Source: Bradysia coprophila (taxonomy: Eukaryota; Arthropoda; Insecta; Diptera; Sciaridae). From it: a DNA stretch of 64,000 nucleotides. Both the position numbers and the translations under genes were made by a program. The notes under the pieces are model-generated. The model searched no databases. It had not been told where the DNA came from and saw nothing but the letters and a program-made list of their open reading frames with translations. Of this stretch, positions 45,934-57,274 are shown piece after piece (within the stretch, counting starts at the first letter, position 1; each line of letters starts with the position of its first letter). Where the stretch lies: positions 5,816,501-5,880,500 of the forward strand of contig NW_023503608.1 in NCBI RefSeq assembly GCF_014529535.1, in the 5' to 3' direction.

Positions 45934-46655
45934 CACGGTGTGGTTGAATTGAGTTTAATTAAACGTGTGGTCGCAAATTTGATATTTTTCGATATTCTTA
46001 GTCTGACCCTGAACCAAGTTCCACAAAAATTTTTGATTTCCTATTCTATTTGTTTCTAATTAAATTCCCATAAAAAACTTTTTGGTAAAAAAAGACAATA
46101 AATAATTCTCATGAAAGACTTTATTTAGACTGATTTTGTATACTGAAATTTCTCAAAAAGTTTTTTATGCAAATTATTTGTAGGAAAAGGTTTTTTTTAC
46201 AAATTATGTGTCGACAATGAAAAATTTTGAGAAAAAAATATTGGGAACCGGTTTTGAAAGTTTTTTTTTTATAAATTAGGTCAGATTAGCTCTTCCAATA
46301 TCCAAAAAAAATTACTTTTTAAAATTTTCTACGTGGCAACTTTCCAGTAGTCCAAAGTTTTTCTCTGTTATTTGACCATAGTTTCGAAACTCAACGATAT
46401 CTAAGTTACATACATGATAATTTTTCGCAACCAAACTGATTAATTTTGTCTTTCTGGTAGTCTCAGCTTTCCAATAACACCCCATTTGCTATATATTTCG
46501 ACAACAGTGCCGTTCTGTTGAGTGCCTAAGTGAGGTAAGTCCATCTACAACGACATTTTTGGAACGTGGTTCAGGTTCACGAACAGACTAAGAATATCGA
46601 AAAATATCAAATTTGCGACCACACGTTTAATAAAACTTCATTCAACCACACCGTG
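45934..46655. mobile_element. 722-bp foldback element with about 90-bp inverted ends
   Basis: The left end runs CACGGTGTGGTTGAA ... AAACGTGTGGTCGCAAATTT then GATATTTTTCGATATTCTTA and GTCTG. The right end repeats this in reverse complement at 46565-46655, with few differences. The roughly 540-bp AT-rich interior has no coding capacity. It is a non-autonomous inverted-repeat element of unknown superfamily. Confidence 0.75.
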
Positions 46656-46659
46656 CTGT

Positions 46660-47720
46660 ATAATGGCAGGTTGGTGCAAGACTAGAAAAATACAAGGTAA
46701 ATATATGGGCGGAGGTAATGCGCGGCCTAGCACAATAGTTGCTAATGACACCTTTTTTAAAATGATTGACTATGATTTACTTGTGTTTATATCTACATTG
46801 GAAAAATATCAGCTAAATTATCTGATCTGATTTGCAATCTTTAAATGTCTATCTAAGTTCCTGAGTTACGTTGACTTTATGGCTAAGTGTTTTACCGACT
46901 ACCTAAAATCGTGTGACACCAACTCCCTATTTTCTTAACATTTTCTCTGTTTTTCACTGCACATTTACTATATTTCCTACGTTTATTGGTCATTACAGAA
47001 CAAATGTCACCATATGAAGTTGGTTCATATGAAAATAAGCGCAGTGACAGCAGTAATTTTTTGACAAAATGTACTAAAATATGGAAAAACTCTATTACAT
47101 TTCTTCTTAGTTTCTAAACATCATTCTACTATTACGTGTGACACCACTTCCTTGAGTTGACAACCCCTCGCTTTACGGTAATATTCAATGGTCTGTCACA
47201 AAGTTTTGTAATATGTCAAAATGTCTCTATTTCATCAGCGAAACCTTGAACACCTGAGCGAGTACGTAGTTGACAGCATTATGAATTCTACATACCTGTT
47301 TCAGTTTTAACATATGTTCTAAGTTACCTGTTTAGAAGTAATAGGACGACATGTAGATAAAAATGTAACACAGGTGACTTGTCTTTTTACAAAAGAAAGT
47401 CATCGTACTTTAGTTGCCTGAGTACTAAGAACTGACAACCACTTTGGTTAGGTAGCTAGCACTCTTATATCCGATTCGATCAACAAATGAGAAGTTAAAT
47501 TTACCATCACTTCCACGAGAGTAGCATTTCCATGGGTATGAAGGGAATACTGGTCAAACGAGAATATTTTGTTGTTTATTTATTTACTTAAAGAAGAAAA
47601 ATGGCAAATAAATAGCTAGCTATGGAGAATCTTACAAACGTAGAGTACGTATGCAGCCTGACTCATAAGCAAGTTTGAGTGCAATTGGACCAGTGAAAAC
47701 CACGTCAATATTGGGCTGTT
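46660..47720. other. Intergenic DNA, nothing recognised
   Basis: AT-rich sequence with no gene or clear repeat seen. Confidence 0.45.
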
Positions 47721-47723
47721 ATC

Positions 47724-48418
47724 ATGAGTTTAAAAAAAGTGTTCTCAATTATTGTTAATGTAGTTATAACACTACACTTGTGTGATTCCAATGGAATTAA
47801 AATCAAAGAGAATTATGCAAATGATGCAATGGACCAACCTTCAGATATGAGCAGTGTTAATGTAACTGATGTTACCGAAAAGGTGAATTTAAGTGAGTCA
47901 ATGACAATGACATCAACACTCAAATCTGATATCAGAATCTCTGATCAGAAATATACGCAGAATACCAGTGGTGAATACAAGCACGAGTAAGATACAATCG
48001 ATTTTTACTCCAAAGAAATAGACTGAAGAGCTTACAGAATTTAATTTTACAGAGTATTCTTCAGCAATGGAAACTGGCGTGCAGAGCATGGCGAATATGA
48101 GGATCATGATGGAAACGTTGTCTTTGTAGTAAGGGGTGTATTTCAGTACTATACGAAAGAAGTAATTAATTCAATCTATATTGAAAACTTAAAAAGTTGA
48201 AGTCTGTTTCGAATTATTTCACTTTCAAGGGCACATACAACACCACATTATATATCGTGGATGAATATGGTTACCACAATTTCGAACTTCCTCCACAATT
48301 ATCAACAGAAGACGGTACAGTTGACTTTCGACCAGATGTCATAAGTTCTTCGGAATGTGGTGGCTATAAAGAAAGTTATTGCATTGATCCAAAGTTGTTG
48401 GCATTGTTGGTTGGATAG
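47724..48418 (+). CDS. Divergent secreted protein with weak RR-like tail
   Basis: Three exons, 47724-47986, 48053-48128 and 48230-48418, GT-AG with phases 2 and 0, give 175 residues. The N-terminus MSLKKVFSIIVNVVITLHLC is a likely signal peptide. Residues 25-88 are rich in Ser, Thr, Asp and Met (SVNVTDVTEKVNLSESMTMT) and low in complexity. The later part, AEHGEYEDHDGNVVFV joined to GTYNTTLYIVDEYGYHNF, recalls the RR consensus (G-x-Y, D-G, T-Y, D-E-x-G-Y) without a close match. Four cysteines are visible, one in the signal segment and two in ECGGYKESYC near the end. The three-exon model is supported by phase, but product identity is uncertain. Confidence 0.62.
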
Positions 48419-48979
48419 TAGATACGTGCGTATATTTTGTGATAATTATGTTTTTAATTCGAAATCGCCTTAACTTATGCATTGTGAATGGTTGGTCGAA
48501 CTTTAGGTGAAAATAGAAGAGTATTGGCAAAAAATTATGTGTTTTGTGTGATAGAAGTAACTTTACATTTTGAAGTAATAAATAGAAATATTGATAATGA
48601 AAATTAGGCGAGATTTGATTTGAAAGAGAAAAGAATTAAAGTGAAAAGTCTGCAGTTCGTTTTAAAGACAGTTTTCCATTTTATTATGGTTTTTACAATT
48701 GGACGAGCCGCGCTTTACTGTTTTACCCGGTTTAACAATGATACAATGATTACACGAGTGAAATATAGATGTCGCGAAGACTAGTCCTATGGCTAGATCA
48801 TGGTCATCTGTTATCACCAGCGTTGACAATATACAACGAAGTTTTCTGGCTATTGTAAAGCTATTTAACTTAGATTAATGTGTGTTAAGACAACACTGGC
48901 TGACAACACTGCAAACGTCAACAAGTGTTTTGTTTCTGTGTCTGAATTTAATTATACTTTTTGTAGTCAGAACTGACCA

Positions 48980-50270
48980 GAAAAACATCTCTGTTGACTA
49001 AATCTCAGTTATGAAGTGCCACGGTCGCCGGTAAAGTTGGAGTTCTCGTATAATCATCCAATAAACCAGCGTTTTCGTGCGGCTAATGATACGGTGCTCG
49101 TCATAACCTCACACTGTGTACGTGTATAAGCATACCAGTGAAAGACAGTGACAGCTGGATCCACCAGAAATTCACGACGAATATTTTGAGAACGTGTTTC
49201 AGTGAATTTTTGGACGCTGTAAGCGGAATTTCTTTGCGGAGAGACATTAGGAAGGCTTGTCGAGATTGGTACTCTTCTTAGTGGTGTGTCACTACCAGGA
49301 CTCTTAGTTGCTTTGCCTCACTCGCCAGCTTTGTCCTTCGGCTGGTTTATGGTCTAAAAGTTTACTCAATGATGTGGCTAGGTCCTATTTTGCTTCTATA
49401 TGAGTAAAATGATCCGGACTATTCATAGAGCTTAGGCTTTCGGGCTATAGAGTGGACAAGGTCGACGGATGGATTGGTGGTGTTATGCTGCTGAGAGATG
49501 CTAGTTTTTACCGGCTTTTATTTTGATTCCTCGCAGAGACAGCATACACTCAATCAGTGTACAGCTCTCTGAATTTATATCCGGGGAATGTACTCGATGT
49601 TGTGCAAAACTCTTTGCAAAGGGACGATATGGTCGCCGTGTCGGGTCGTTGTGCTATTCAGTAGTGTGTCATAATCTGGACAAGCTGTCACCTTGCCTTT
49701 TGCACCGAAGGCCCTCTTCTCAAAGGTGGCTGGTTCGTCAGTCTAATTTGGAAGTAAGGGCTTTTGGGCTAAATAATGGTAAAGTTTGGCGGTTGGCCAT
49801 TTGGTGGCACACTGTTGAGTGACGCTTCTGCCTGGCTCGGCTTTTATATTGGCTCACTGCAGAGAAAGCTTACGTTCGAACGGGCTAGTCTGATGAAATA
49901 TGAAACTGGACCAGGTTAATATCGAGCGGAATGTAAATCACAGGCTTTGTCAATCTCAATGACAAGGACTGTGATTCGGGCGACAATGTTGCCTTACTTG
50001 CTTTCATTAGTGTAAGGCCTAAGGGGTGAGACGCAGCCGTCCTCCCAGTGGCTTTCTGACAATCACAATCTAATGAAGCGAGGTTGACGCTTTCTGCCCT
50101 AGAGATTAGCTGATCATTTTGGTACCTAATCATAGGGATCAGTTTGCTCGCCTGGAGTGGCTCGTGTAGAGCGTAAGGTAATAGGTTGAGAAGGAGTTGA
50201 GGTCCTGAAAAGGGCTTCAAGATTTTAATGACAGGGTAGTACAAAGGATCCCATGATCTGTGTGCATTGA
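48980..50270. repeat. GC-richer block with two diverged direct copies
   Basis: Base composition rises here against the AT-rich surroundings. Two segments, roughly 49200-49510 and 49550-49860, share landmarks in order: a GTGTGTC..CTACCAGGAC or GTGTGTCATAATCTGGAC block, TTGCC, a CTTCGGC or CCGAAGGC block, GCTTTYGGGCTA, then CGGCTTTTAT. The part at 49885-50244 is open on the minus strand for 119 codons but resembles no family I know. Probably an old interspersed repeat. Confidence 0.4.
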
Positions 50271-50637
50271 TCAGAAATGATCACCCTAACTGATGAAATC
50301 TAGTGTTAAGACAAATGAAGTAAAAGATTGTGTACCGGGCGATACTGGAAACAAAATAGGTAACAGACAGCAAGCATATTATTCACTAATGATATGCTTG
50401 GCGAAGAGTTTGCCGGCTGTGAAGTAGAAGATGACTCTTTCACACATCTGGAACTTCAATTTTAGATCCAAAACATTGAAACTGCTCAAAATAATTTGAT
50501 CAAACGAAGTAACACTATCGATGTTATGCGAAAGATCACGCTAGTAGAAAAGTAAACATTTTACTTTGAATTTGAAATAAGAAAATCCAAAATTGAATCC
50601 AAATTGTATTTAACAACCACTTACAACAACTACAAAC

Positions 50638-53109
50638 CTAAAGTTTGGCCTTCACATAGCTTTGCCAATGTATCATGTCTTCCCACCATTGCGGTCGTTC
50701 AAAAACTCCAGGACTTTGGAATAATTTCGATTGCAAATGACGATAAACTTCGCCATCGCTCATTCCCAACGGTGAATCAATGATGAAATCCGTGTGCGCT
50801 ATAGCATCTACCAGAGCTATTGCATCGTCTTTCAATTTTGACAAAATCTCCAATATGCCTTGTTTATAGAGGGAAAGCGTTGCAGGTGAGGCAAGGAAAC
50901 CACCCTAAGCGAGACAAAATTTAATTGTTGTAAAAGCTAGAAACTTAACTTAAAATTTATCCCGAAAAGAAGGTAAGGTAACGTACCTCACACAGAATTC
51001 CTGAATGGCCCATTAAAATGTTACCACCGTACAATGATAAAACGCGCAGTAATAGAGCCCGTTCGTTTGCAGTTTCCGTGCTATTGCCCAAATTCAAAAT
51101 ATGTTCATAGAATACATTGAAAACCGTTCTCTGAAATGAGCTTTTGTTACGGACTGCCGGATTCTATAAAATCATCGTAAAATCACCTCGGCAAAGGCGG
51201 TTGAAAGAGTTTTGGCATAGAAAATTTGCATTTCATTTCTTGCTTCAAATGATGATTTACCAGATGACTTTAAACTGTCGAATCGCTGACCCGTCTGTTC
51301 CAATAACCACGCACATAACCAATCCAGCGCAATTTGAATATCTATAAAATGGAAACATAAGTGGAATCGATGTTAGACGCTATGAATGACTTACTCTCCG
51401 GCCTGAGAGCCTCGTCGCTGCTAGTGTAATTCGATCTACGATTTATCACTCGATCGAAGTTTTTTAGAAACACTGCAGAACCAAGTGGAGAAACCTTGCC
51501 AAATGATTGATATCCACTTTTTCGAACGCTCAATAACCAATTTGAGGTCTGTTGAATGAGAACATTATTTTCGCCTTCGTATGTAATGCTACCATCATTA
51601 TTATTGCGAAGTTCGCCGAGTCGAGCGACTGAATAGAAAGAAATTTTTTAAAAACTTTCCGCAAATTTTATGACTTTTGACCGATACGAACTCTTTAAAT
51701 AACCGTGACCACCACAAGCTTCCCTGCAATCTTGAATCGCTTGTTGTACGGTCCATGTGCAATAGGGCTTTGCTGCTGAGGATAATGCATGCAATTCCAT
51801 TGCAGTTGCATTCGAATTCGGCTCGCCCATCATTTGCTTGATCAACGACTGATTCATACTCAACGACAACCATTGGGAGAATACTTTAAATGCGATAGCG
51901 GTAGCTAAATGAGGTAGCACACGGTATTGATGGGATTGATACTCTAAAACAGAATTTTCTTCTGAACTATTCTCCGGTCCGAATTGCCTTCGACTAGCTG
52001 AATATCGGACGGCGATCGTCACCGCCTGGACTAAGTACACAGTTGATGATCCGCATATATTAGCGCGTCCACCGGATAGGGTACCAAATGTCACAGCCAT
52101 TCGTTTCCGATAATCTTTGATTTTCGTTACATATTTTCCATCCGACGTTATGTCACCGAATCGCGATAAAAGATTTTCTCTTGGGATGCGGACTTGATCG
52201 AACATTGCAAAGCTGGAAAATTTTGCTGATTACTGTTGAATGATTCCAAAACCCTAGTAAAGTCGTACCCATTATCAAGTCCATTCAATCCAATTTTTTC
52301 GCCCAAATCACCAACCAATATACCAGGAAATGGTTCCAAAGATTTTGGGCACCGGATTGGAACCAAAAATGCATTTAGTCCATGGTATTTGCCATCGGCT
52401 GTGTAAAGTTGTGCGAACACAATGCAATGTGTACACGTTTTCCCTGGTATATTCAATCAACGATTTTTTACGATTTTTCACTGCAATGTTGTCTTGCTCA
52501 CCTAAATTTCCGATCCAGCATTTGGCTGCTTGAAAGTCTGGCGTATGAATGATGAATTCACTCGTTATCGGATCATACGTTGCTGTTGTTCGCATTCCCA
52601 TTGTGTTCGTTCCGTGTGCGATTTCGGTCAATCCAAATGCACCAAATATTTCCATTCTTTCGCACGCATCCACGTACTTCTGAAGTCTTTCGGTGCCTAG
52701 AGCACGCAACACGAACGTGAACACAGCTACACCCAGAGCTGCTTTAGCCCAAAAATCACCATACGCAGTAAGTGCTTGATAGTAAATCAAGTCAAGGTGA
52801 GGATTTTGTATAAACTAAAATGAAATTTATCGCTTCTTGTGTTAGTGCTTCGCAATTTACTTAATTGGAAGATGATTATTATCTCAGTACATCTAAGGAT
52901 GTCCAGAATTTTTGAGCATGGATTAAGTTGTGACGACGAACAGCTAACTGCCTTAATTCATCCAACGTTTGAGCGGAATTACTTCTTGCAAATTCTGGAT
53001 GACCTTCCATAAAAGTCCATATTTTGTGCTGAAAAACCATATCTTTAAGCCATCGTGGAAAGTATGCTTTGGACAAATTTTCAAAGTTGTAATAAAATCG
53101 GCATGGTGC
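50638..53109 (-). CDS. Peroxisomal acyl-CoA oxidase, ACOX3 type (first exon missing)
   Basis: This enzyme oxidises acyl-CoA to enoyl-CoA with FAD and makes H2O2 in peroxisomes. Exons: 53109-52891, 52814-52502, 52443-52269, 52212-51692, 51628-51395, 51341-51187, 51130-50987 and 50904-50638. All junctions keep phase, giving 675 residues. Markers of the family: GAFGLTEIAHGTNTMGMRTT, FIIHTPDFQAAKCWIGNLG, GLNGLDNGFAMF, SGGRANICG, RYSASRRQFGP, CREACGGHGYL, ITYEGENNVLIQQTSNWLL and KLKDDAIALVDAIA. The protein ends in AKL, a type 1 peroxisomal targeting signal. Wording favours ACOX3 (branched-chain substrates) over ACOX1. The start codon lies upstream on an exon I could not place. Two donors (GTACTG at 52890, GTTCGT at 51691) are weak. 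Confidence 0.9.
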
Positions 53110-55960
53110 CTTCAAGGGTAAAGTTTATATTTACAATGTTGAAAAGAAAGAATGCTACTCTCATGTATCCAGGCCTCTCACACCTCCTTATTTCCTTATT
53201 TTTCCTTATTTTTATAAAAACCTACTTATTCCTCCTTATTTTATTAAAAAATCGTTATTTTCCTTATTTTTCGCAAAATTCATCGACGGAAATCAAAATT
53301 GAGAAAAAAAAAATTCGCTGCGCGACAAAAAAAAACAATTTTAATTATTTAACACATAATAATAAAAAGGTGGTGTTCCAACATGACCGGTTATTTTTGT
53401 GGTTCGACACCGCCTCTCGGCTCGAGAGTCTCGAGTAGAACTATTTGGTTTAACATGTAAATCAACCTTAACATTGTCTCAGACATGCGTCCTTATTAAA
53501 AACAATTCAATGTTTTCGCCTTATTTACACTTACTTCTTTCAAATTTATACTTTTATACTTTCACCAATTTTTTTTTTTCGAAATTCGAACAGGATAATA
53601 AACAACAGCTTTTGCAGTTAACGAGATCAAAATCTAATCCAGCAAGTTTTTAAACTTGAGGGTGGGGTCAAGTAAGAATTCACACCGTAAGTAAGTACGT
53701 TTTAAATTTCAAAAATGTTGTCGCATCGAAAACTGATTAAAAACTGCCACCCTACAAAAACGATAGGTATGTCAAAATAAACAGTGCTGCGTTTTATTTT
53801 GAAGCGCACTTACAGTGATTATTGGTAAAGCTAAGCTTTACTAAGAATCTAATTCAAGCCTTAAGCGTGCCCAAAATGTTCAAATTTTTATCGTGATAAA
53901 AGTAAATTTTACGATACAACTTTACAAAAACGATACGTCAAAATAAACAATAATGCGTTTTATTTTAAAGTTGAGACGGACTGCCGATGTTAATTGCTGT
54001 ATCTTAGAACAATTTCGATTTTTATCGAAAAATTTCTACTCATTTTTCCGAATAATTTGATGTAGATGTTTCTTATGGACCTTTTGAATTATTTCTAGAG
54101 AAACGCTATATTCCGCGACGAATTCTTTTCAATTTTCAGCTTAGAAATACTAGAGTATGTAGTCGAATATAGATTTTTTCGATCCAGTCCGGCCCTATAC
54201 AGTACCCTATACGATAGATTACCTTTGTTAACTTTCAGGCGCTTGATATAGCTTTTTATGCTACAAGAACTATAAAATGGTATATTGAAACTAGGTTTCG
54301 TAAACTAGGTCCTTGACCTCGTCTCGATCTATATCGAATCGATTTTTGATGAGGACGGTGCTGCTGCAGTTACAACATTTGACTGCATTTACAGTGAAAA
54401 AGGGCAAGTGCTGCTGCTCGACTTGGATCAAATTTGTAACACTATGCAATTCCATGTAGTCAAAAAGTTAAACAAAACAACTTGAAAATGCAAGTTGAAA
54501 ATTTTTCTGATAAACAGAAGCTTCCTATCTTGCAAGTCTACTCAAACAAATGAATTTTTTTTTATCAAATTTTGTGAAGTGATACTAAGATTGATATTCA
54601 CTAAGTACTTTGAAGTACACAAAAATAGATTTAACCTTTGCTCCAACTTTCGTATTTGTCTTCAATTGAAAAATCTTACTTTTAGGCGCTGTGAATCTTC
54701 TGGTTCCAATATAAGTGCCAGTTTCTTATAATTGAAACTAGCACGCTGTCGATAGATTGTTAACGGTCCATTGGGAAGATCAGGAAAAATAGTTTTATCG
54801 TCGAAAATTGATGTACCGTTGTTGCTATTGAAGAAGATTTTTTTTAGACTTTATCTCTTAAACTTTTTCAACACAAAATTACTTCTCTTGACCTTCGGAC
54901 ATCTTTGAATAGTTTTTTTTTTAAATTTACTGCTCGCTTTTCTAAAAAAAAACTTTATTTTCCGGTTAATGTTTTCCGTCGATTTATAAGACTAGTCTAA
55001 ATTAGTCTAACAAAAATCTTGTTAGATGACGACCGGCAACTGAATAACTCAAAAGTAAAAATTTTGTTTGTTTATTATCACAAAATTTCGTTATCTTTTC
55101 CTCTACCAACAACTGAACAGTGTGAAGTGTATGATTATTTTGAGTATATGTGACAGTGCAGTACTAAGATAGTTATTTCGCCATTGCATCGAAAGAGTCA
55201 CCGTGACGCGAATTCTTTTAATTAAGAAGTTTTCTTTTATATTCAGTATGCGTTATGCGACCGACACTTTGTATCTGATTTTAGGCCTCAATATGATCGA
55301 ACATTGATTTGGTTTTTCCTTTTAAATAACTGAGTTGATACAGCACTGGCTAGACATTAATTAAATCATTGCTGTGAAACGATAGATAATTGGCGATATA
55401 GAATGATAAAATGATTAAGAGTTTTCCTGGCGATTTATCAAAATTTGTTTGATTTTCGTTTGTGAAATGTTCGATAGTTACAATCTTCATCCACCAGATT
55501 GCCATTTTTAATGAATGTCTGTGGATAATTATATCATTTCACATTTTAAATACACACTGCATTATTGACATTAAAAACATTGGTGATTGAATTCAAACGA
55601 GCCCGTGCTCGAATAATCATAATCAAAAATAGGACCAGTTCTCAGCTCGGCCAATGTGCCATTTTTTTTCTTGCGCAACAATGTACTGCTATTCTCCTTT
55701 TTATCGAATGTTGGTTTAATTAACACATGGTACGTTTCACGTATAATTATTTATTTATTTAAATTCATTTACTTAAAAACTAAATTTGATAATAGGATTT
55801 CGTTGCGCCTTCATATATCATTTAACGGTCACAAACAGTAGCAAAGGTAGTCATACTTGTCGTATCATTTTTTCTTTGCTACTGAAATTTTTTTTGGCAA
55901 AACAGAAATGTTTCAAAATAATTTACTAGGATATATCGGGTATGATTGATTTATGCGAAG
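53110..55960. other. AT-rich DNA, possible ACOX first exon, no firm gene
   Basis: The start exon of the acyl-CoA oxidase should lie here on the minus strand but was not found. 53190-53275 is a low-complexity CCTTATTTTT-type array. Two related segments at 53755-53810 and 53925-53975 share ACGATA, GTCAAAATAAACA and GCGTTTTATTTT. Confidence 0.45.
53755..53975. repeat. Two copies of a GTCAAAATAAA / TTTTATTTT palindrome
   Basis: Each copy is about 50 bp: TGTCAAAATAAACAGTGCTG then CGTTTTATTTTGAA, and CGTCAAAATAAACAATAATG then CGTTTTATTTTAAA. The ends match the TTATTTTGACG hairpin family in inverted order. Confidence 0.5.
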
Positions 55961-55961
55961 T

Positions 55962-57121
55962 TTAGTATTTGTAGTGCTGGGATTGGTCATAATGTTGTTG
56001 TTGCTGTTGTGGTTGATGTTGGTATTTGTGTTGTGTGTGTAATTCAGCACGGTATTGACCATCATCACCATCGTTTTGTCGTGGATCGGCAGCAATTTTT
56101 TCATAGGCTTCAATGATTTCCTTTGGGAGTGGTACTGGGGTTGGCAAATGGTCACCCTTTGGAATAGATTGTAAAGATTTTTCAGTTAAATTATTTTGAT
56201 ATCAGTAGAAACGTTTAACTGTTGTAGCATGTTTGTCATTCTAAGGCTAATTTTAGTATTAATTGGGACGAATATGTAAATCAGTAAGGGTCATCGGAAA
56301 CGATTAATCATCTGTTAATAATGAACTCGAACTAGTTCTCCTTTAAAGCAAAATGTTCGTCAAAACAAATGAAGTAAAAGATTTTGATCTGTTGAAAAAC
56401 TTGTATCACTAGGCAATACTTTAAACGAAAGAAGTAGTAGATCCAAAGAATTCGCTTGCTCTTGATAAATGGTTAACTAGGTTAGCGATCTCACAAAAGT
56501 GTTTCACTTGGTTTCACTTACTTGTGGTTGGAAACCGTTCTCATCGGCAACATATTTCAATGAAATTGGGATACCATCATCACCGGTATATTGGAAGTAT
56601 CCTTCGGCAACTTGGATTTCACCGTCTTTGTGGCCAGCGTTCTTGACGTATCCCTGTTCAGCGGCTTGGATTCCATTTCCGGTTTCGTATGCATATTGGT
56701 ATGATCCATCATGGTTCAATTTTGAGTCGTATTTCAAGATTGGAATTGGTGGCTTTTGTGCACTGTATTGTTCGTGCTTTGGTGCTTGGTAGTGTTGTGG
56801 TTGTTGCTGTTGTTGGTAAGCGGGTGCTTGGTGCTGTTGTGAATAGGCATCCTGAGAGTTATACCCACGAGCCATTGTCACAGCGAACAGAGCGGATAAT
56901 GTTACGAACTATAAATATGAAATTACACAATTTTAGTTAATTTGTTTCGTAAAATCAATCACTTTCACTGGTGATCTGGTGCTGATCACTAATTAATTAA
57001 ATGTGTAGCACCAAAATCCATGTATGATCACAAGTCAAATTAATTTTTTTTTCTCAATTATTTTTTCGTTAATTTTTTTCCTGAACAAATATGATTATTG
57101 GTTCACACTTACAACTTTCAT
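55962..57121 (-). CDS. RR-1 cuticle protein with Gln-rich flanks
   Basis: Three phase-0 exons, 57121-57113 (ATGAAAGTT only), 56908-56522 and 56156-55962, give 196 residues. The signal peptide is MKVFVTLSALFAVTMA. Residues 17-65 are rich in Gln, Tyr and His (YQQQQQPQHYQAPKHEQYSA). The RR-1 consensus follows: YAYETGNGIQAAEQGYVKNA, then GYFQYTGDDGIPISLKYVAD and ENGFQPQGDHLP. A second Gln/His-rich stretch lies at the C-terminus (QHQPQQQQQHYDQSQHYKY). This architecture matches the larger Cpr-type cuticle proteins of flies, about twice the length of the clustered genes. It is secreted and binds chitin. A minus-strand TATA box lies about 140 bp before the start codon. Confidence 0.93.
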
Positions 57122-57262
57122 TTTGATTGGTTTTTTATTAATTAAAATTATTTAATCCAAATGTTATAAATAGTCTGCGAAGAGAATATTTTTTGACTGG
57201 AGACTGTTGTTGTATGCTGATGCAAATAACCGATTCTGATTTGTTTATTGCAAATGCTCAAC

Positions 57263-57270
57263 TATTTATA
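57263..57270 (-). promoter_or_regulatory. TATA box of the 56-57-kb cuticle gene
   Basis: TATAAATA on the minus strand within GAGTATAAATAGTTGAG. Confidence 0.6.
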
Positions 57271-57274
57271 CTCA

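Noticed and set aside
53055-53438. 127-codon plus-strand frame
   Set aside because: It overlaps an acyl-CoA oxidase exon on the other strand and then enters a CCTTATTTTT-type low-complexity run.
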